Shown: piece after piece, positions 43,131 to 54,519 of the stretch
Layout: each line of letters starts with the position of its first letter
Position numbering within the stretch: position 1 is the stretch's first letter
From: Rhinopomastus cyanomelas
Taxonomy: Eukaryota; Chordata; Aves; Bucerotiformes; Rhinopomastidae
Length of the DNA: 64,000 nt
Reading direction: 5' to 3'
NCBI GenBank assembly: GCA_013400115.1
Contig: VXBP01002354.1
Coordinates: 806,001 to 870,000, forward strand
Made by a program: the position numbers and the translations under genes
Notes under the pieces: generated by a model
Database searches by the model: none
What the model was told of the DNA's origin: nothing
The model's input: only the letters and a program-made list of their open reading frames with translations

Positions 43131-46100
43131 CTCTTCTAAATCTCAACGTGACCGCTAGGTACAGCAGGATTAACATTTCCTGGGGTCTTGTACCTTTTGG
43201 TTTCTCTGCCTGTGCCCTGGTAGTTTCCACCAAAACCTTTGTGGTCCTAACTCAGTCAGTTATTTCAGGTTTTCACGCAAGAGGAGCTGCCATTTATGAA
43301 GTGAGAAAGGAAGCGAATGAGCTGTGAATGAGCTGTCCTTGTCTTTTTGTTATCAAGGATAACAAAGGCAGGGAATGTCCTGGTCAGAACGTTCTTGCTG
43401 CTCTTCTTGTTGGTGCCAAACAACTTTGTGTTGCAGAGGGCCTGCTTCAGACCGGGACGTGCACACAGAGGGGAGGTCGAGCAAGCCTGAGGACACACTG
43501 GGTCCAGGCGTTTCCAGCTGCGAAGATTCCACTTGACATTTCTTGCTTTGCATAAGTGACATGCCCGGCGCAGATAACAATTTCCACCACAAAGTCCTTA
43601 ATGCTGTTAATGATTTGATCTTTCTGAGAACATTATGAAAGGGACGGAAAAAGAAAGACAGAAAAAAGAGCTGTGGAGGTGCAAGGTTACACAGCAGGGA
43701 AGTCCACTGATCTCGACATGTTAAAGAGGCTGTGAGGGAATTAAAGAGTTGGAATAACGTGTCCCGAGAAGATGACACTTGGATGCAAACTGCCTGCTTC
43801 TGTTTTCACTTTTGTTCTGTCTGGCTTAAAACTGCAGCATTCCTGCGTGGAGCGAGAGCTGGAGAAGCCGACTCCTAGCTGCTCATTTCACATCCAGGTT
43901 GGGTCAGGGCCATTCAAGTCACTCGTGTCCAGCAGCACAAAAGCAGCTTTGTATTCAGAGCATTACATGTCCTTGTCTCAAAGCCTTTCATCTAAGAACC
44001 TCAGAAGAGGTGGTGGGCTGGAGAACACTTGGGAATCAGCGGGGAGCGCATGACCCTGTGGTGAGTGTGTCCGTGGTTGTGGATATTCCAACGACTTTCG
44101 TCTAGGAATCAGAGTGACCATCTCCTGCGGCCCCTCTGCATTGTCACTCCTGGTTCCAGCTGCGAGGGAGATGTTCCCAGAACAATCTCTCTCAGGGTTA
44201 TTCTGCAGATCCATTTGTGAGCTTCAGAAACAGTCATCTTGTGATCTCGGTGACTCATCTGGCTGTACCTTTGGAAAAGAGGTAAAATTGGGCTCCAGCT
44301 CCAACCTGGAGCTGTGCTACTGCGGCCTCACACTGGTGCAGAAGATGCTGCTAAGACCCTTCCTAACGCCTGCAGGACAGGGTGCAGCTCCTAGGCCACC
44401 CCAAGTAGTCGGCGCATGAGCAGCAAAGCGGCGTCAGTAGAGCTTGGGTATTTCAGTGAACGTCTTCAGCCCCTTCCCCGTCATGGAAGGGTGCGGGATT
44501 CGAGGAGCCTCGTTTAGACTGAGAATGTCAGAGGACCACCTGAACCAGCCTCCTGGTGACGGGGCAGGCTCGGTGTCCCTTTACCTCAAAGCAACAGCGA
44601 GGGGCTCTTTTTCTCTGCGTGCGGTTCAACTTGTTTTGCTGGGAGTGAGATGAACAAATAAACGGCCTGAACAGCGCTATGGTGGAGGATCAGTGGGTTA
44701 ATTGGAAAGACGAGTGGGAAGTGAGTGTCTCCTCTCCTGCTGGGCACCTGCTGCCAAGTTAATTCATGCAGCAGCGCTGGAGGTTGTTCCTGGAGGACAG
44801 TCCCACTGTTTTGTGGGTGAAGGGAATGTCCATGGGAAGGAGAAAGCAAATCAGATAAGCAGAGGTTAGTGCTAATCACCTGCTAGGTTTTATTTCCAAG
44901 TTCTAGGAGCCAACTAGAGCATCAAAGAGAGGCATCTCCAGCAACACCAAGGTGTTTTATTGTAGGACAGGGCAAAGGAGGGGAGGGAATTTGTTGCTGA
45001 ACAGATTGCCAGGTCTGTTAACAAAGAAGGGTTATTCTCTCCCCTGTCCTGCATCTCTTCTTACCACTGCAACTTCTTGTACACCTAATAGTTGAGCTAA
45101 TGTCCCAAATACCTTACTTACCTTTTAATTTGTCTCATGTCTTTTGAACTGGAGTTGTTGAGTTGCTGACTGCTGCCAGGTAGCTCCTTGTACTCCGTGT
45201 TGTTTCACTCACTGGCAGAAACAGGCACATTGTTTTCACCACCCCTCCTTCCTCTTCTGTTTGTCTCTTCCTAGTGCTCTTCCTTTTTCACTTTGCTTCG
45301 CTCTCTGATTCCATCTTATTAGGGTTTTCTGGACCAGGCAGAGTAGCAGCGAGAGTGTTAGAAAGATGAAATGGTTCTGAAGCTGCCACCAACAAGAGCA
45401 GCTGCTTTCCCCCCGTTTCTTTCTACATCTTCTGTGAAGGGCAGGGATGTTAGGGCCCAGCATCTCAGTGCTTTCCTCCAACGTGGACAGGGAAGGACCG
45501 TGCCAGGCTTACAGGAAGGAACAGGCTGCATCAGAACAGAAGTCACTGTGTAGCCTGACTGAGAAAGTCTCTGGAGCTGGGAATAAATGACTACACTTGA
45601 GACACTTGTGAGTGGGATTTGTCTCAAAGACAGAACGAGCTGCAAATGGAGCCCTGCATGGTTTTTCCTCTGTTGAAAGGTCAAAGGAAAAGGATTAAGG
45701 ATGCAACTTCTAATCTTGCAGGAGAAAGCCAGATGGACCGATAGAGTTGTTCTGCAGTGCTTGAACACGGGAGGAGGTACGGAGGAGGGAAGGAGCGCTG
45801 TCGGGCAAAACCTTGGTTGGGTTTATTTCACTAGAACCTTCAGTGTCTGCAAAGCAGGATTTTTCCAGTGCGTCGTAGCAGCACCTCTGACCGTGCACCT
45901 CGAGGAGTTTGGTCCTGCTGGGGTTGTCACAGTTCTCAAGAGCTTGCACCTGAAGCTTACCCTGAGGAAGCACATGTGCTGCCTTTGCTTTCAGAAAAGG
46001 CACGAGGAGGGACTAGACTGGTCATTTAGCTCCGGGGTGCCATCAGTTTTGATGGGGATGTTTCTGACTTGGATGGATGAAAACACAGGGGCGATGGAGA

Positions 46101-48147
46101 GAAGAATCATTAGCAATGGTTCTTGTGCTGCGGAGGTGTTACCGAGTGGCCCTGTCGGTACTGCTTTGCAAAGCAGGAGGTTTTGAGGTCAGTCTGCGTG
46201 TCATGTCCTGTGAGTGCTAAGGCAAAGGCAGACATTCCTTCAGAACCTGCGCTATAGGTTGTAGCGAGGACCTACGTGCCGTTGGAAGGTGATTGCACCA
46301 TGGAAGGGCTGTGCAGCAAGACTGCCAAACCCAGAACTCCGTAAGGAGACGAGTTCAAGCACAGCTTCTCAGTCACTGACTGGGAAAACAAGGCTTCTTT
46401 GTTCTCTTGTATGAGGCAGTTACCCCAGGGGCTTAGATATAAAATCATCTTTCTTCATCTTCTGTTAATGGCAGTAATGAATTAACTGCGGGAGTTATCT
46501 GCCGACTGATGTCTTGCTAGAGGTGCAGCTCATGATCAGCTTCAGGAGTGTTTTGCTCTGTAATCGTTGCGTTCTGTACCTACCGTTATTCCTCATCACT
46601 AGTCCTCCTTGCCAGGGTGAACTTCACGAGTTAAATCCTGCCTTTTGAATATTGAGGGGCTTGGATGGGAAGAATGTCTGTACCGTACTGGTGTCTTGAT
46701 TGTCTTCCTCCTTCTCTGCATCGTCCTTGCTCTGTTGTACTCTGCTGACTGCCAGCGATTTGGAGCATCCCTGTGTTGGTTTATGGGCTGTTTGTTGTGT
46801 TTTATTGCTGTCGGGGCAGTGAAACGCGCTGCATGAACGCCGTGGGCTGTCAGGAGTGCTCCTGGTGACACAGTTAGTACAAGTCAGACATTGCTAAACT
46901 TTTTCACGTTTCCGTTGAGTACCTGGCCAGTACCAAGATCAAAGCAGACACAGAGCTTTCTGACAGTCTGAGCATACACGTGTTGTCATGTGCTTCAGGT
47001 TGCTTTGTTTAGTTAAACTCAAGAGCTGGGTCTTTGTTGTATCTGTCTTGTGACACTGCCTGTCTCCAGAGTCTGCCTTACACCTGCCTTTGCTTTCCGT
47101 GGAACGGAGTGCGGTGATGCCACGCGCCCACTTCGTGGCATAAATGGCCGGTGGGCGCAGACCTTCCATGATGCTGCGGGAAAGTGCCTTGTGCAGCGCA
47201 GGGGAGGAGAGGCTGAGGAGCTACAGTCTCCTTCCAGATGCGCTGTGCAGTTTCAGTTGTGAGTTGTTGTTGGATTTCTCACTCCCTGCTCCGGGTGCCC
47301 GTCAGAATCGCCTTATTAATTAGTGGAGTTATTTTTGGTGCAAGCACGTGAGCCCCGCGTTAGCAGGGGTCAGCCTGCACCGTGCACGCGCGTAACTCAC
47401 ACCGCGGCATCGCTGTGTTTAGTCCACAAGGACGAAGCAGTGGAGAGCTGTGGCGAATGTTTAAGGTGCCGATAAAGCCGAGCGCTTTGCGTGTTGGACT
47501 CGCTCACCAATCATGGCTGTGGCTGAGCATGCTGGCACGTGGAAGACCATTGATATTTGCTAGTTGTTGTTAAACGACTAGAATCCACAATAGAATCTAT
47601 ATGATTACCCTAAGTAAAGTCAACTCATTTCTTAATTGATTGCAGCGATCAATTACAGTTAATAGTGTTTAAAGTATCGCACGTACCATGTTACGCGTAA
47701 GTATTGAGAGCTGCAGTGCAGCCGTCGCGTTGCTGAACTGAGAGGGTGTGAGAGAGGGAAGAAACCCCCTCACGTGTAAATCCTGAGTTACGTGTGTGCC
47801 TCACACACCTAGGGAAGGCACATGTCACCATCAAGATGTTCAGATTGCCAGAACTTAGGGCTACAGCTTTCACTGCACTCAGCTCGTCCTTTGATCGTCC
47901 TTGTATTTCTCAGTAAGAGCAACCAAGAATATTTTACACCTGGGCAAAAATACTTGTGATGAGCAGAGTACTTGTTGTAATCGATGGCTGTGCTCCGTTG
48001 AGTTACTTTAAATATTTCACTTCTCTCTTTGTTTTGCTGGTTGAATTTTGGTGACTGTGTGACTGGAAAAACAGTGATGAATTGTGGTGGGAAGACATCT
48101 GTAGGGATGGATGCAGAGAAGGAAGCGAGGGGTTGTCACTATCAACA

Positions 48148-48223
48148 TCATAGAATCACAGAATGTATTGGGTTGGAAGGGACCTCCAAAGGTTGTCCAG
48201 TCTGATCCCCCTACAACAAACAG
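48148..48223 (-). mobile_element. CR1 LINE 3' end, first part of a composite
   Basis: 'catagaatcacagaatgtat' and 'gttggaagggacctccaaag' are an antisense CR1 tail of about 75 bp. Sense CR1 sequence follows at 48224 without a gap. Confidence 0.85.
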
Positions 48224-48599
48224 AGGCATCTGAAGGGGGCTACAGGAAAGCTGGAGAGGGCTTTTTACACAGGTGTGTAGCATGAGAACAAGGGGAAGGG
48301 GTTCCATACTTGGAGAAGGGAGATTGAGGTTGGACATCCAGTCCCTAATGTTCTGTGACATGAGGAACATTCTTTCCTGTGAGGGTGCTGAAAGTCTGGA
48401 ACAGGTTGCCCAAGGAAACTGTGGCTGCCTGATCCCTGGCAGGTTGTCCGGGGATGGCATGTTGGCCATCTGGAAGGCCAGGTTGGATGTGGTCCTGAGT
48501 AGCCAGCTCTAGTGAAGGTGCCCCTGCCTGTGCAGGGGATTGGAACCAGATGATCTTTAAGGTCCCTTCCAGCCCTGGCTGTTGTATTGTTCTATGACC
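48224..48599 (+). mobile_element. CR1 LINE, middle part of a composite
   Basis: 'catctgaagggggctacagg' through 'gattgaggttggacatccag', 'ggaacaggttgcccaaggaa' and 'ggatgtggtcctgagtagcc' to the tail 'gatctttaaggtcccttcca' with 'gttctatgacc'. A piece near 48335-48362 resembling a CR1 tail ('cctaatgttctgtgac') interrupts it. Confidence 0.85.
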
Positions 48600-48611
48600 T
48601 CTAAGTAGATC

Positions 48612-48780
48612 ACATTGCCCAGAGCCCCATGGAGCCTGACCGTGAATGTCTCCAGGGATGGGACCTCGCCATCTTTCTAGACAACCTGCTCCAGTGATCC
48701 ACTACGCTCATATTAAGGAACCTTTTCCTGATGTCCAGCCTAGATCTGCCCTTTTCTGTCATCATCACACCACGTGACAC
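48612..48780 (-). mobile_element. CR1 LINE, last part of a composite
   Basis: 'cattgcccagagccccatgg', 'atgtctccagggatgggacc' and 'aaccttttcctgatgtccag' are an antisense CR1 interior. It ends about 190 bp before the coding exon at 48967. Confidence 0.75.
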
Positions 48781-48966
48781 AGACAACTGCCTGTGCTGCT
48801 CTCGGGACGTGGGCAGCCGGGCTGAAAGGAGAAGGATTGCTGCGCCGTGCCGCTGGTGCAGTGGGTACAGCAACGCGCTCAGAGGAGTTCTGCGCACAGT
48901 AGGGAAGAGCTGTGGGTTTAGCAGTTGCTCTGTGTGCTGAAACGACTCAGGTTTTCCCTTTTCCAG

Positions 48967-49218
48967 ATAACACCCTCAGCATACTGGCAAAGCACAGCGG
49001 ATTTAGCCGGCAGAAGCAGGAGGTGTATCTGCTGCCAATCGTCATAAGCGACAGCGGGAACCCTCCCATGAGCAGCACCAGCACTCTCACTATCCGCGTC
49101 TGTGGCTGCAGCAGCGATGGGATTGTCCAGTCCTGCAACGTCGAAGCGTACGTGCTGCCCATTGGACTCAGCATGGGAGCCCTCATCGCAATACTGGCGT
49201 GCATCATCCTGCTGCTAG
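48967..49218 (+). CDS. CDH8: CDH8 exon 11: end of EC5 and start of transmembrane helix
   Basis: This 252-bp exon encodes about residues 552-636. The first two bases complete an Asp. The EC5 core (NTLSILAKHSGFSRQKQE, then VYLLPIVISDSGNPPMSS) ends in STLTIRVCGCSSDGIVQSC, with three conserved membrane-proximal cysteines (about 597, 599 and 608). VEAYVLPIGLSMGALIAI and LACIILLL then form the first part of the single transmembrane helix. The last base opens a valine codon completed at 50726. The donor TAG|GTACGT is acceptable and the acceptor TTTTCCAG strong. In the open frame, residues after the donor (from GTYSSCS) are intronic. Confidence 0.95.
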
Positions 49219-50725
49219 GTACGTACTCGTCTTGCAGCCCGGCCTTCGGCGCGCTCCTGACTGGCTCTGGGCAGAGGAGTCGTGTAGAAGAACACACTAG
49301 CTAACGCATGGTAGGGGCAGCAGCACTGAGTGACCTTCAGTGCTGCATCCCTGCTGAACAGAAGCAGGGCTCCGGTCTGCAGCAGCCATGCACATGAGTT
49401 ACCCCATAAATGGGTGTGGAACATGAAAACAGAGATAAACCAGGCGTGCTAAGCAGCAGGGTGGGCAAGGTATGTGCCCACGTGACAGAGGATGGACCGG
49501 TTGTGCGTTCTGAGGGTTGTGTCAGTGTGTCCTGGGCTGTGAAGGCGCGGGAAACACTGCAGCTTCGCAAGACAACAGCGCTGTGTAGTTTAATAAAACA
49601 TACAACGTTTGCATGCGACATCAAGCAGGGGAGAGAGCAGGGAAGGAAGAGGCCTATTTCTGCACGTAGCAGCTTCGCTTTGTAACTGAGATTTGCATCA
49701 ATAACTGAGATTTCAGCTTCAAGCTGGAAAATAAGAGTGTAACCGCTTTAGAGCTTCTTAAACACATGTCCGTGGTTCTGTAGTTGATGTGTCTGGGCTC
49801 CTTCTTTCTCCCTGGCTGTCTGATTCTCTTTTTGGTTCTGTAGTGCGAGTCTGTTACAACCTGTTAAAAAAAGACGCTGATTCCTGTCTATCATCGGGCC
49901 AATGTTTTCAGGAAAATGGCTTCTAAATTTGAAAACCTCCATCCGCAGTGTAGAACATCATAGCCTGTGTTCGGTGGCTGGAGGTAGCTTGACGTCACGT
50001 AGTTCTGTCACTTTTCCAAAGGGAAGAGTTTGGTGTCTGAATTCCAGGCTCAGAAATGGATGTGTGCAAAGTCCCAGAAGCCCAGACTGACTGGGGCTGG
50101 AGAAGCCCTCTGAGCTCATCCAGCCCAGGGCACCAGTCTGTCCTTCAGCACCTCCAGGGATGGGGAGTCCACCACTGCCCTGGGCAGTCCAGTCCATGGT
50201 TTGATCACTCTTTCTTTAAGGAAGGGCTTCCTAATAGCCAACCTAACCATCCCCTGGTGGACTTCAGGCCCAGCCCTCTCATCCTGGTGCTGGCTGCCTG
50301 GGAGAAGAACGTGACCCCACCTGATTACAACCTCTCTTCAGGGAGTTGTACAAATGGAGAAGCTTCCCCTTGAGTCTCCTCCAGACTAAACACCCCCAGC
50401 TCCCTCAGCCTCTCCTCATCAGCCTTTCCCTCCGGTCCCTTCCCCAGCCTTGTCACTCCTCTGGACCCACTTCAGTACATCAATGTCTTTGAAACTGAGC
50501 TTCAGCTGCAGATATTGGGGTAGAAAACCAGAGAATTCACCAAAACTTCCGATCAAACTTTCATCACTTGAACAGTGTTGAAGTTCTAGGTCCTTCAGCT
50601 GTTCACTACCACGATCGCTATTATCACAAAACCCGACCTTCCCTTCCACAACTGTGTTTGGCTGCGATGTGGTTGCTTTGATTGGAAATCTCCGAGCTAA
50701 TCAGCCTGTGGTGCTTTCTTTGCAG
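49219..50725 (+). other. CDH8: CDH8 intron 11
   Basis: This 1,507-bp phase 1 intron splits the transmembrane coding sequence. Its donor is GTACGT and its acceptor GCTTTCTTTGCAG. It contains an antisense CR1 (about 50068-50500) and otherwise nothing I can recognise. Confidence 0.85.
50068..50500 (-). mobile_element. CR1 LINE, antisense copy of a diverged subfamily
   Basis: 'gagctcatccagcccagggc', 'tccagggatggggagtccac', 'actgccctgggcagtccagt' and 'cagactaaacacccccagct' to 'ggacccacttcagtacatca' follow the CR1 3' region. It is more diverged than the young copies. It lies about 225 bp from the last exon. Confidence 0.85.
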
Positions 50726-51219
50726 TCATTGTGGTGCTGTTTGTAACACTGAGACGACACAAGAATGAGCCTCTCATCATCAAAGATGATGAAGATGTGA
50801 GGGAAAACATTATTCGCTACGATGACGAAGGAGGTGGAGAAGAGGACACGGAAGCCTTTGACATCGCGACTTTGCAGAACCCGGATGGGATTAATGGATT
50901 TTTGCCTCGCAAGGATATTAAACCTGATCTGCAGTTTATGCCCAGGCAGGGCCTCGCGCCTGTGCCTAACGGCGTCGATGTCGATGAATTTATTAATGTC
51001 AGGCTCCACGAAGCCGATAACGACCCCACCGCTCCGCCGTATGACTCTATCCAGATTTATGGCTACGAAGGGAGAGGGTCGGCGGCTGGTTCCCTTAGCT
51101 CCTTGGAGTCCTCGACGTCAGACTCAGATCAGAATTTTGACTACCTCAGTGAATGGGGTCCTCGCTTTAAAAGACTCGGAGAGCTTTACTCAGTTGGAGA
51201 AAGCGACAAAGAAACTTGA
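50726..51219 (+). CDS. CDH8: CDH8 exon 12: end of transmembrane helix and cytoplasmic tail
   Basis: This terminal coding exon encodes about residues 636-799, with stop TGA at 51217-51219. IVVLFVTLRRHKNEP ends the membrane helix and starts the cytosolic part. The juxtamembrane segment (VRENIIRYDDEGGGEEDTE, then AFDIATLQNP) is the region where p120-catenin binds in classical cadherins. The distal part has DVDEFINVRLHEADNDP, PPYDSIQIYGYEGRG and a serine-rich stretch (SLSSLESSTSDSD), followed by DYLSEWGPRFKRLGELY, the beta-catenin-binding region that links the cadherin to actin via alpha-catenin. The end SVGESDKET identifies CDH8; CDH11, the closest paralogue, has a different C-terminus. The frame is intact with no breaks. 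Confidence 0.97.
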
Positions 51220-52840
51220 CAGTGGATTACAGACTGTTTCGCTGTTGACTTAACGAACGTGTAATATTCTAGGGCCACTGCTGTTAGTTAAAACTGATGT
51301 GGCTTTTTGTTTTAGAGGCAAGTTTAGCGCCAGTCATCTATAAAATCAACTGCATTGTAATGTTGAACCAAAAAACAAGTGTATGTTAGGAGGTTAAGTC
51401 TTGTGGAGTGTGAAGTAAAGTATGTGGAGTGTCTAGAAGTCTTTGGACCTTTGATATTCACTTGACCACTCTGAAGATGGAGATTGGGATCTTTGATTGT
51501 CTTCAGCGAATCGGAAAGAACAAAGAGTAATTGGTGCTTTCTTGGGCAACGGCCTTGCGGGGGTTTTGCCGTTGAGCAGTAGCTCCTGCCAGTGCGCGCA
51601 AAGCTGACCGTTCGCTTCCGCGTTGCCAACAAAGATCCTGCCACAGAAACGTTAAAAGCAATATCCTGGTCTTCTTAGCAATGCTGACTAGAAATAGCAT
51701 TGTCAGTTCCTACTGGCTTCTACTGTGCGGTGACCGTTCCTTGTACATACAGTGAGTGTTGGCCACGTCACCACAGACTCGGCATCATCTCTAAATATTG
51801 TGTCAAGCCTTAAAATATTCACATGTTCTGAATCCATTCCAGTGAGGGGTGATACCTCCTGCTGATGTGCAGAGTTCCAGGGGCAGGGCTTCGCAAAAGG
51901 AGCTTTCTTCTAGAAGAAGGACCGACCCTGTGCTTCGTCTTCTGAAAGGAAAGGGAGAAACTGTGAAAGGGGATGGACTTGCGAATATGGAAGAATTGCT
52001 GATTTTATTGCTAAAGATCGAATTTATTTGTTTAATCTTTGAAATAAATATTTTATTGATGTCCATTACTGCTTTTATTTATTAAGACTGATAATCTGTA
52101 GAGTAAGATTATGAAGAAAACTAAATTATATCCATTAGATCTTTTTTTTTTCTATATATAATGAATGTTTACTACGTGTATGTTTTGAAGAGAAACGAGA
52201 GAAACCGTTCCAGGTTCCAGCAGCAACCGACCCATTTGCCGTAGCCGAATTTTAAGAGAACGCTGGCAGGAATCAAACTTTCCCAGAGGAAAAAAAACTT
52301 TTGACAGTTTTATACCTTCTTCATAAGTCTAGTTCCTGGTGTTTTTAATACAAGCACAAACAGCTGGAAGTAAACTGGTTCATGTGAATATTTAAACTAT
52401 AGACTTTTAGAAGCCCGCACCTCACACAGCACCGTTACAAAACCAACCATGCTTGTCGTTCTCCACTGTCTTAGAGCAGGAACCAGTGTGTACATCCTTC
52501 TGCCGCTTACGTTGTAGCCTTTCTTTTCTGTTGTACCCCTAGTGATGCACCAGGCTCTTGCACACGGGGAAGGACGGCGCTAGGAGCTGCGAGCGTACCC
52601 GATTTGCAACGCAGACTTGCCCTTTAGGAGTAGCAGTTGTATAATAGAAACGACGTCTCACACGCAGATCATTTTAATTTTCTACTTTGTTCCGGGGCGG
52701 TGTTACCGTTTGTTTATTTACTCCGTGCATTGTATCCAGAGAAACTCCTGTACCGTTTCCTACTTTGTGAAATATATTTTTATAAATACTCCTCTTGTTA
52801 CTGCTTTTCTTTCAGTTTTCACCTGTGAGCTGCAGGAAGG
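51220..52840 (+). other. CDH8: CDH8 3' UTR (end uncertain)
   Basis: This non-coding sequence follows the stop codon. Segments near 51260-51370 (for example 'taatattctagggccactgc' and 'gaggcaagtttagcgccagt') resemble, from memory, the start of mammalian CDH8 3' UTRs. It is AT-rich with UUAUUUA-type elements around 52020-52085. The first good poly(A) signal is AATAAA at 52043-52048. The sequence stays free of repeats until a CR1 at about 52870, so longer transcripts are possible. The right boundary given is a guess. Confidence 0.6.
52043..52048 (+). promoter_or_regulatory. Candidate CDH8 polyadenylation signal
   Basis: AATAAA lies 824 bp after the stop codon, in an AT-rich context (GAAATAAATATTTTATTG). 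It is the first canonical hexamer I found in the 3' UTR. Cleavage would be expected some 10-30 nt later. Confidence 0.55.
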
Positions 52841-52869
52841 AAGCTGCCTGAACAGCTTTTTAGTCTGTT

Positions 52870-53041
52870 GAGGACTGCAAGGGGCTGCCCAGGGAGGTTC
52901 TGGAGTCTCCTTCTCTGGAGCCTTTTCAAACCTGCCCGGCCATGTTCCTGAGCGACTGGATCTAGGGGACCCTGCTGTGGCAGGGGGACTGGCCTGGATG
53001 ATCTTTCAAGGTCCCTTCCCATCCCTAATGATCTGTGATTC
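52870..53041 (+). mobile_element. CR1 LINE, 3'-end copy
   Basis: 'gactgcaaggggctgcccag', 'ctggagtctccttctctgga' and 'gactggatctaggggaccct' lead to the tail 'gatctttcaaggtcccttcc' with 'aatgatctgtgattcc'. It is a young-type tail and marks the right limit of repeat-free 3' UTR sequence. Confidence 0.92.
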
Positions 53042-53565
53042 CTTCAGACTCATTCGCTTATTAGTTGGGTGCAGTCTGAACAAACAGGGTGACGTTTGAA
53101 GCCGTGTCTGTGTCTGCAGAATCAGCTGTGCAGCAGCCTGTGACCACAGGAGCTACGTGTGGCTGTTTCACCACACCAGGATGAAAGATCACCTAGCACC
53201 TGCTTTGTTAGAGCACTGCTAGGGGAAGCAATCCACTGTCCCTGAGCTCCTCGGCCATGTTCTGCAGACTGAAGCCTCTTAACGCATCCCACCGATGTCG
53301 CCATCACGTTCACTTGGCGTTAGCTGTGGCAGGGCTGGGGACAGCGACTGCAGTGGCACACGACTGATAACCCAGAGCACTGCTCAGGGCTTTGTGACTG
53401 TCGTGTGGAAGCTGCTGCAGCACCCAGTTCATTCCAGTTACGCTGTGTTGCAGAAGAAGGGTCTCTGAAGGACCTTATCCAGCACGTCCGGCGATGCCGT
53501 ACACCAGAGCAAAGTCATCTCCAGACAGAAGGGAAGCAGCCATCAGGGGGTCAGTAAAATCAGAC

Positions 53566-53690
53566 AGAATCACAGAACATGAGGGATGGGAAGGGCCCTC
53601 CAGAGATCACCCAGTCCAATCCCACTGCCAGAGCAGGATCCTCTAGATCCAGTCGCACAGGAGCAGGGCCAGGCAGGTTTGGAACGCATT
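53566..53690 (-). mobile_element. CR1 LINE, 3'-end copy (antisense)
   Basis: 'agaatcacagaacatgaggg', 'gggaagggccctccagagat' and 'ctctagatccagtcgcacag' form a 125-bp antisense CR1 tail. Confidence 0.9.
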
Positions 53691-54299
53691 CATGTAGCAG
53701 CCTGTAGCAACAGCCAGACTCGTTCTTACCGATCGCTTGCTCCAAGTACTGGGATGTTCTGAGCCCTGGGAGCCAGGGCAGGTGCTGCGAGATGGAATCG
53801 CTCTATTGTCTGTAGTCACGTAAGCGTTCAGAGCAAGTGCTGTGGCTACGAGTTACGCCGCAGAGTGTTGCACAGCCCTTTTGTAGGGAAACCCACAAAT
53901 GGATAAACCTTCTGATTGCCTTTTTGATTGAAAGTTCCATCTGAGACCACGACAGTGCATTCAGTAATAAGATTTCCAGGAAAAAAATCCCATCACTGGC
54001 ACCGTAGGAGAGGCAAAGCGTGACAGAAATCTCATCATTGTCAGTCGGAAGGAGGTGGTAGCTGCTGCTGGTGGGCACCACGGTAAACTCTGCATTTATA
54101 CAGGTTTTAAACTTCAATATCTACAATGCAAAGGGGAGAAACATCAACTTGGGGTCTGTCGATGGCAATGTGCTGTTTCCTCAAGTCAGTGCTACCCCAC
54201 CGAAGGGAAATGACTCAGTCTGCAAAGTCTGTCTGCTTTGGTACAAAACTGATACCACTGCTGGTTGGAGAGAACTGTGTTGATCACCGAGTTCTCCTG

Positions 54300-54450
54300 C
54301 AAGTGTCTCCCTCTTTGGAGATGGCTAACCTGCCTGGGTATGTTCTTGTGCGACTGGATCTAGGGGATCTGGCTGTGATGGGGGGATTGGACTGGGTGAT
54401 CTCTCAAGGTCCCTTCCCATCCCTCATGTCTCTGTGGTTCTGTGATTCTC
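54300..54450 (+). mobile_element. CR1 LINE, 3'-end copy
   Basis: 'tctttggagatggctaacct', 'gcgactggatctaggggatc' and 'gatctctcaaggtcccttcc' with the terminal octamer-like 'ctctgtggttctgtgattct'. An A+T microsatellite follows within 10 bp. Confidence 0.9.
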
Positions 54451-54458
54451 CGTGCTCC

Positions 54459-54519
54459 TTCTTATTAATTCTTATTAATTATATTAATTCTTATTAATTA
54501 TATTAATTCTTATTAATTC
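54459..54519. repeat. A+T microsatellite (TTCTTATTAA-like units)
   Basis: About 60 bp built of CTTATTAATT and the shorter ATATTAATT units repeated six times. It starts 9 bp after the end of a CR1 copy. Its unit is unlike the CR1 terminal octamer, so it probably arose from flanking sequence. Confidence 0.9.

Larger units (their letters stand above)
30207..48966 (+). other. CDH8: CDH8 intron 10
   Basis: This 18,760-bp phase 1 intron has donor GTAAGT and acceptor TTTTCCCTTTTCCAG. CR1 copies lie at 32038-32245, 35610-35965 (composite), 37428-37978, 38195-38278, 39230-39415, 41252-41636, 42605-43130 and 48148-48780 (composite). AT-rich stretches with homeodomain-like cores occur at 34640-34960, 35540-35605, 36120-36290, 40200-40350 and 47565-47700. 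A short imperfect direct repeat lies at 41038-41120. No additional coding exon was found. Confidence 0.8.

Noticed and set aside
50726..51219. Assignment to CDH11 instead of CDH8
   Set aside because: The juxtamembrane parts are similar, but the C-terminus (SVGESDKET) and the KPDLQFMPRQGLAPVPNG segment fit cadherin-8, not cadherin-11.
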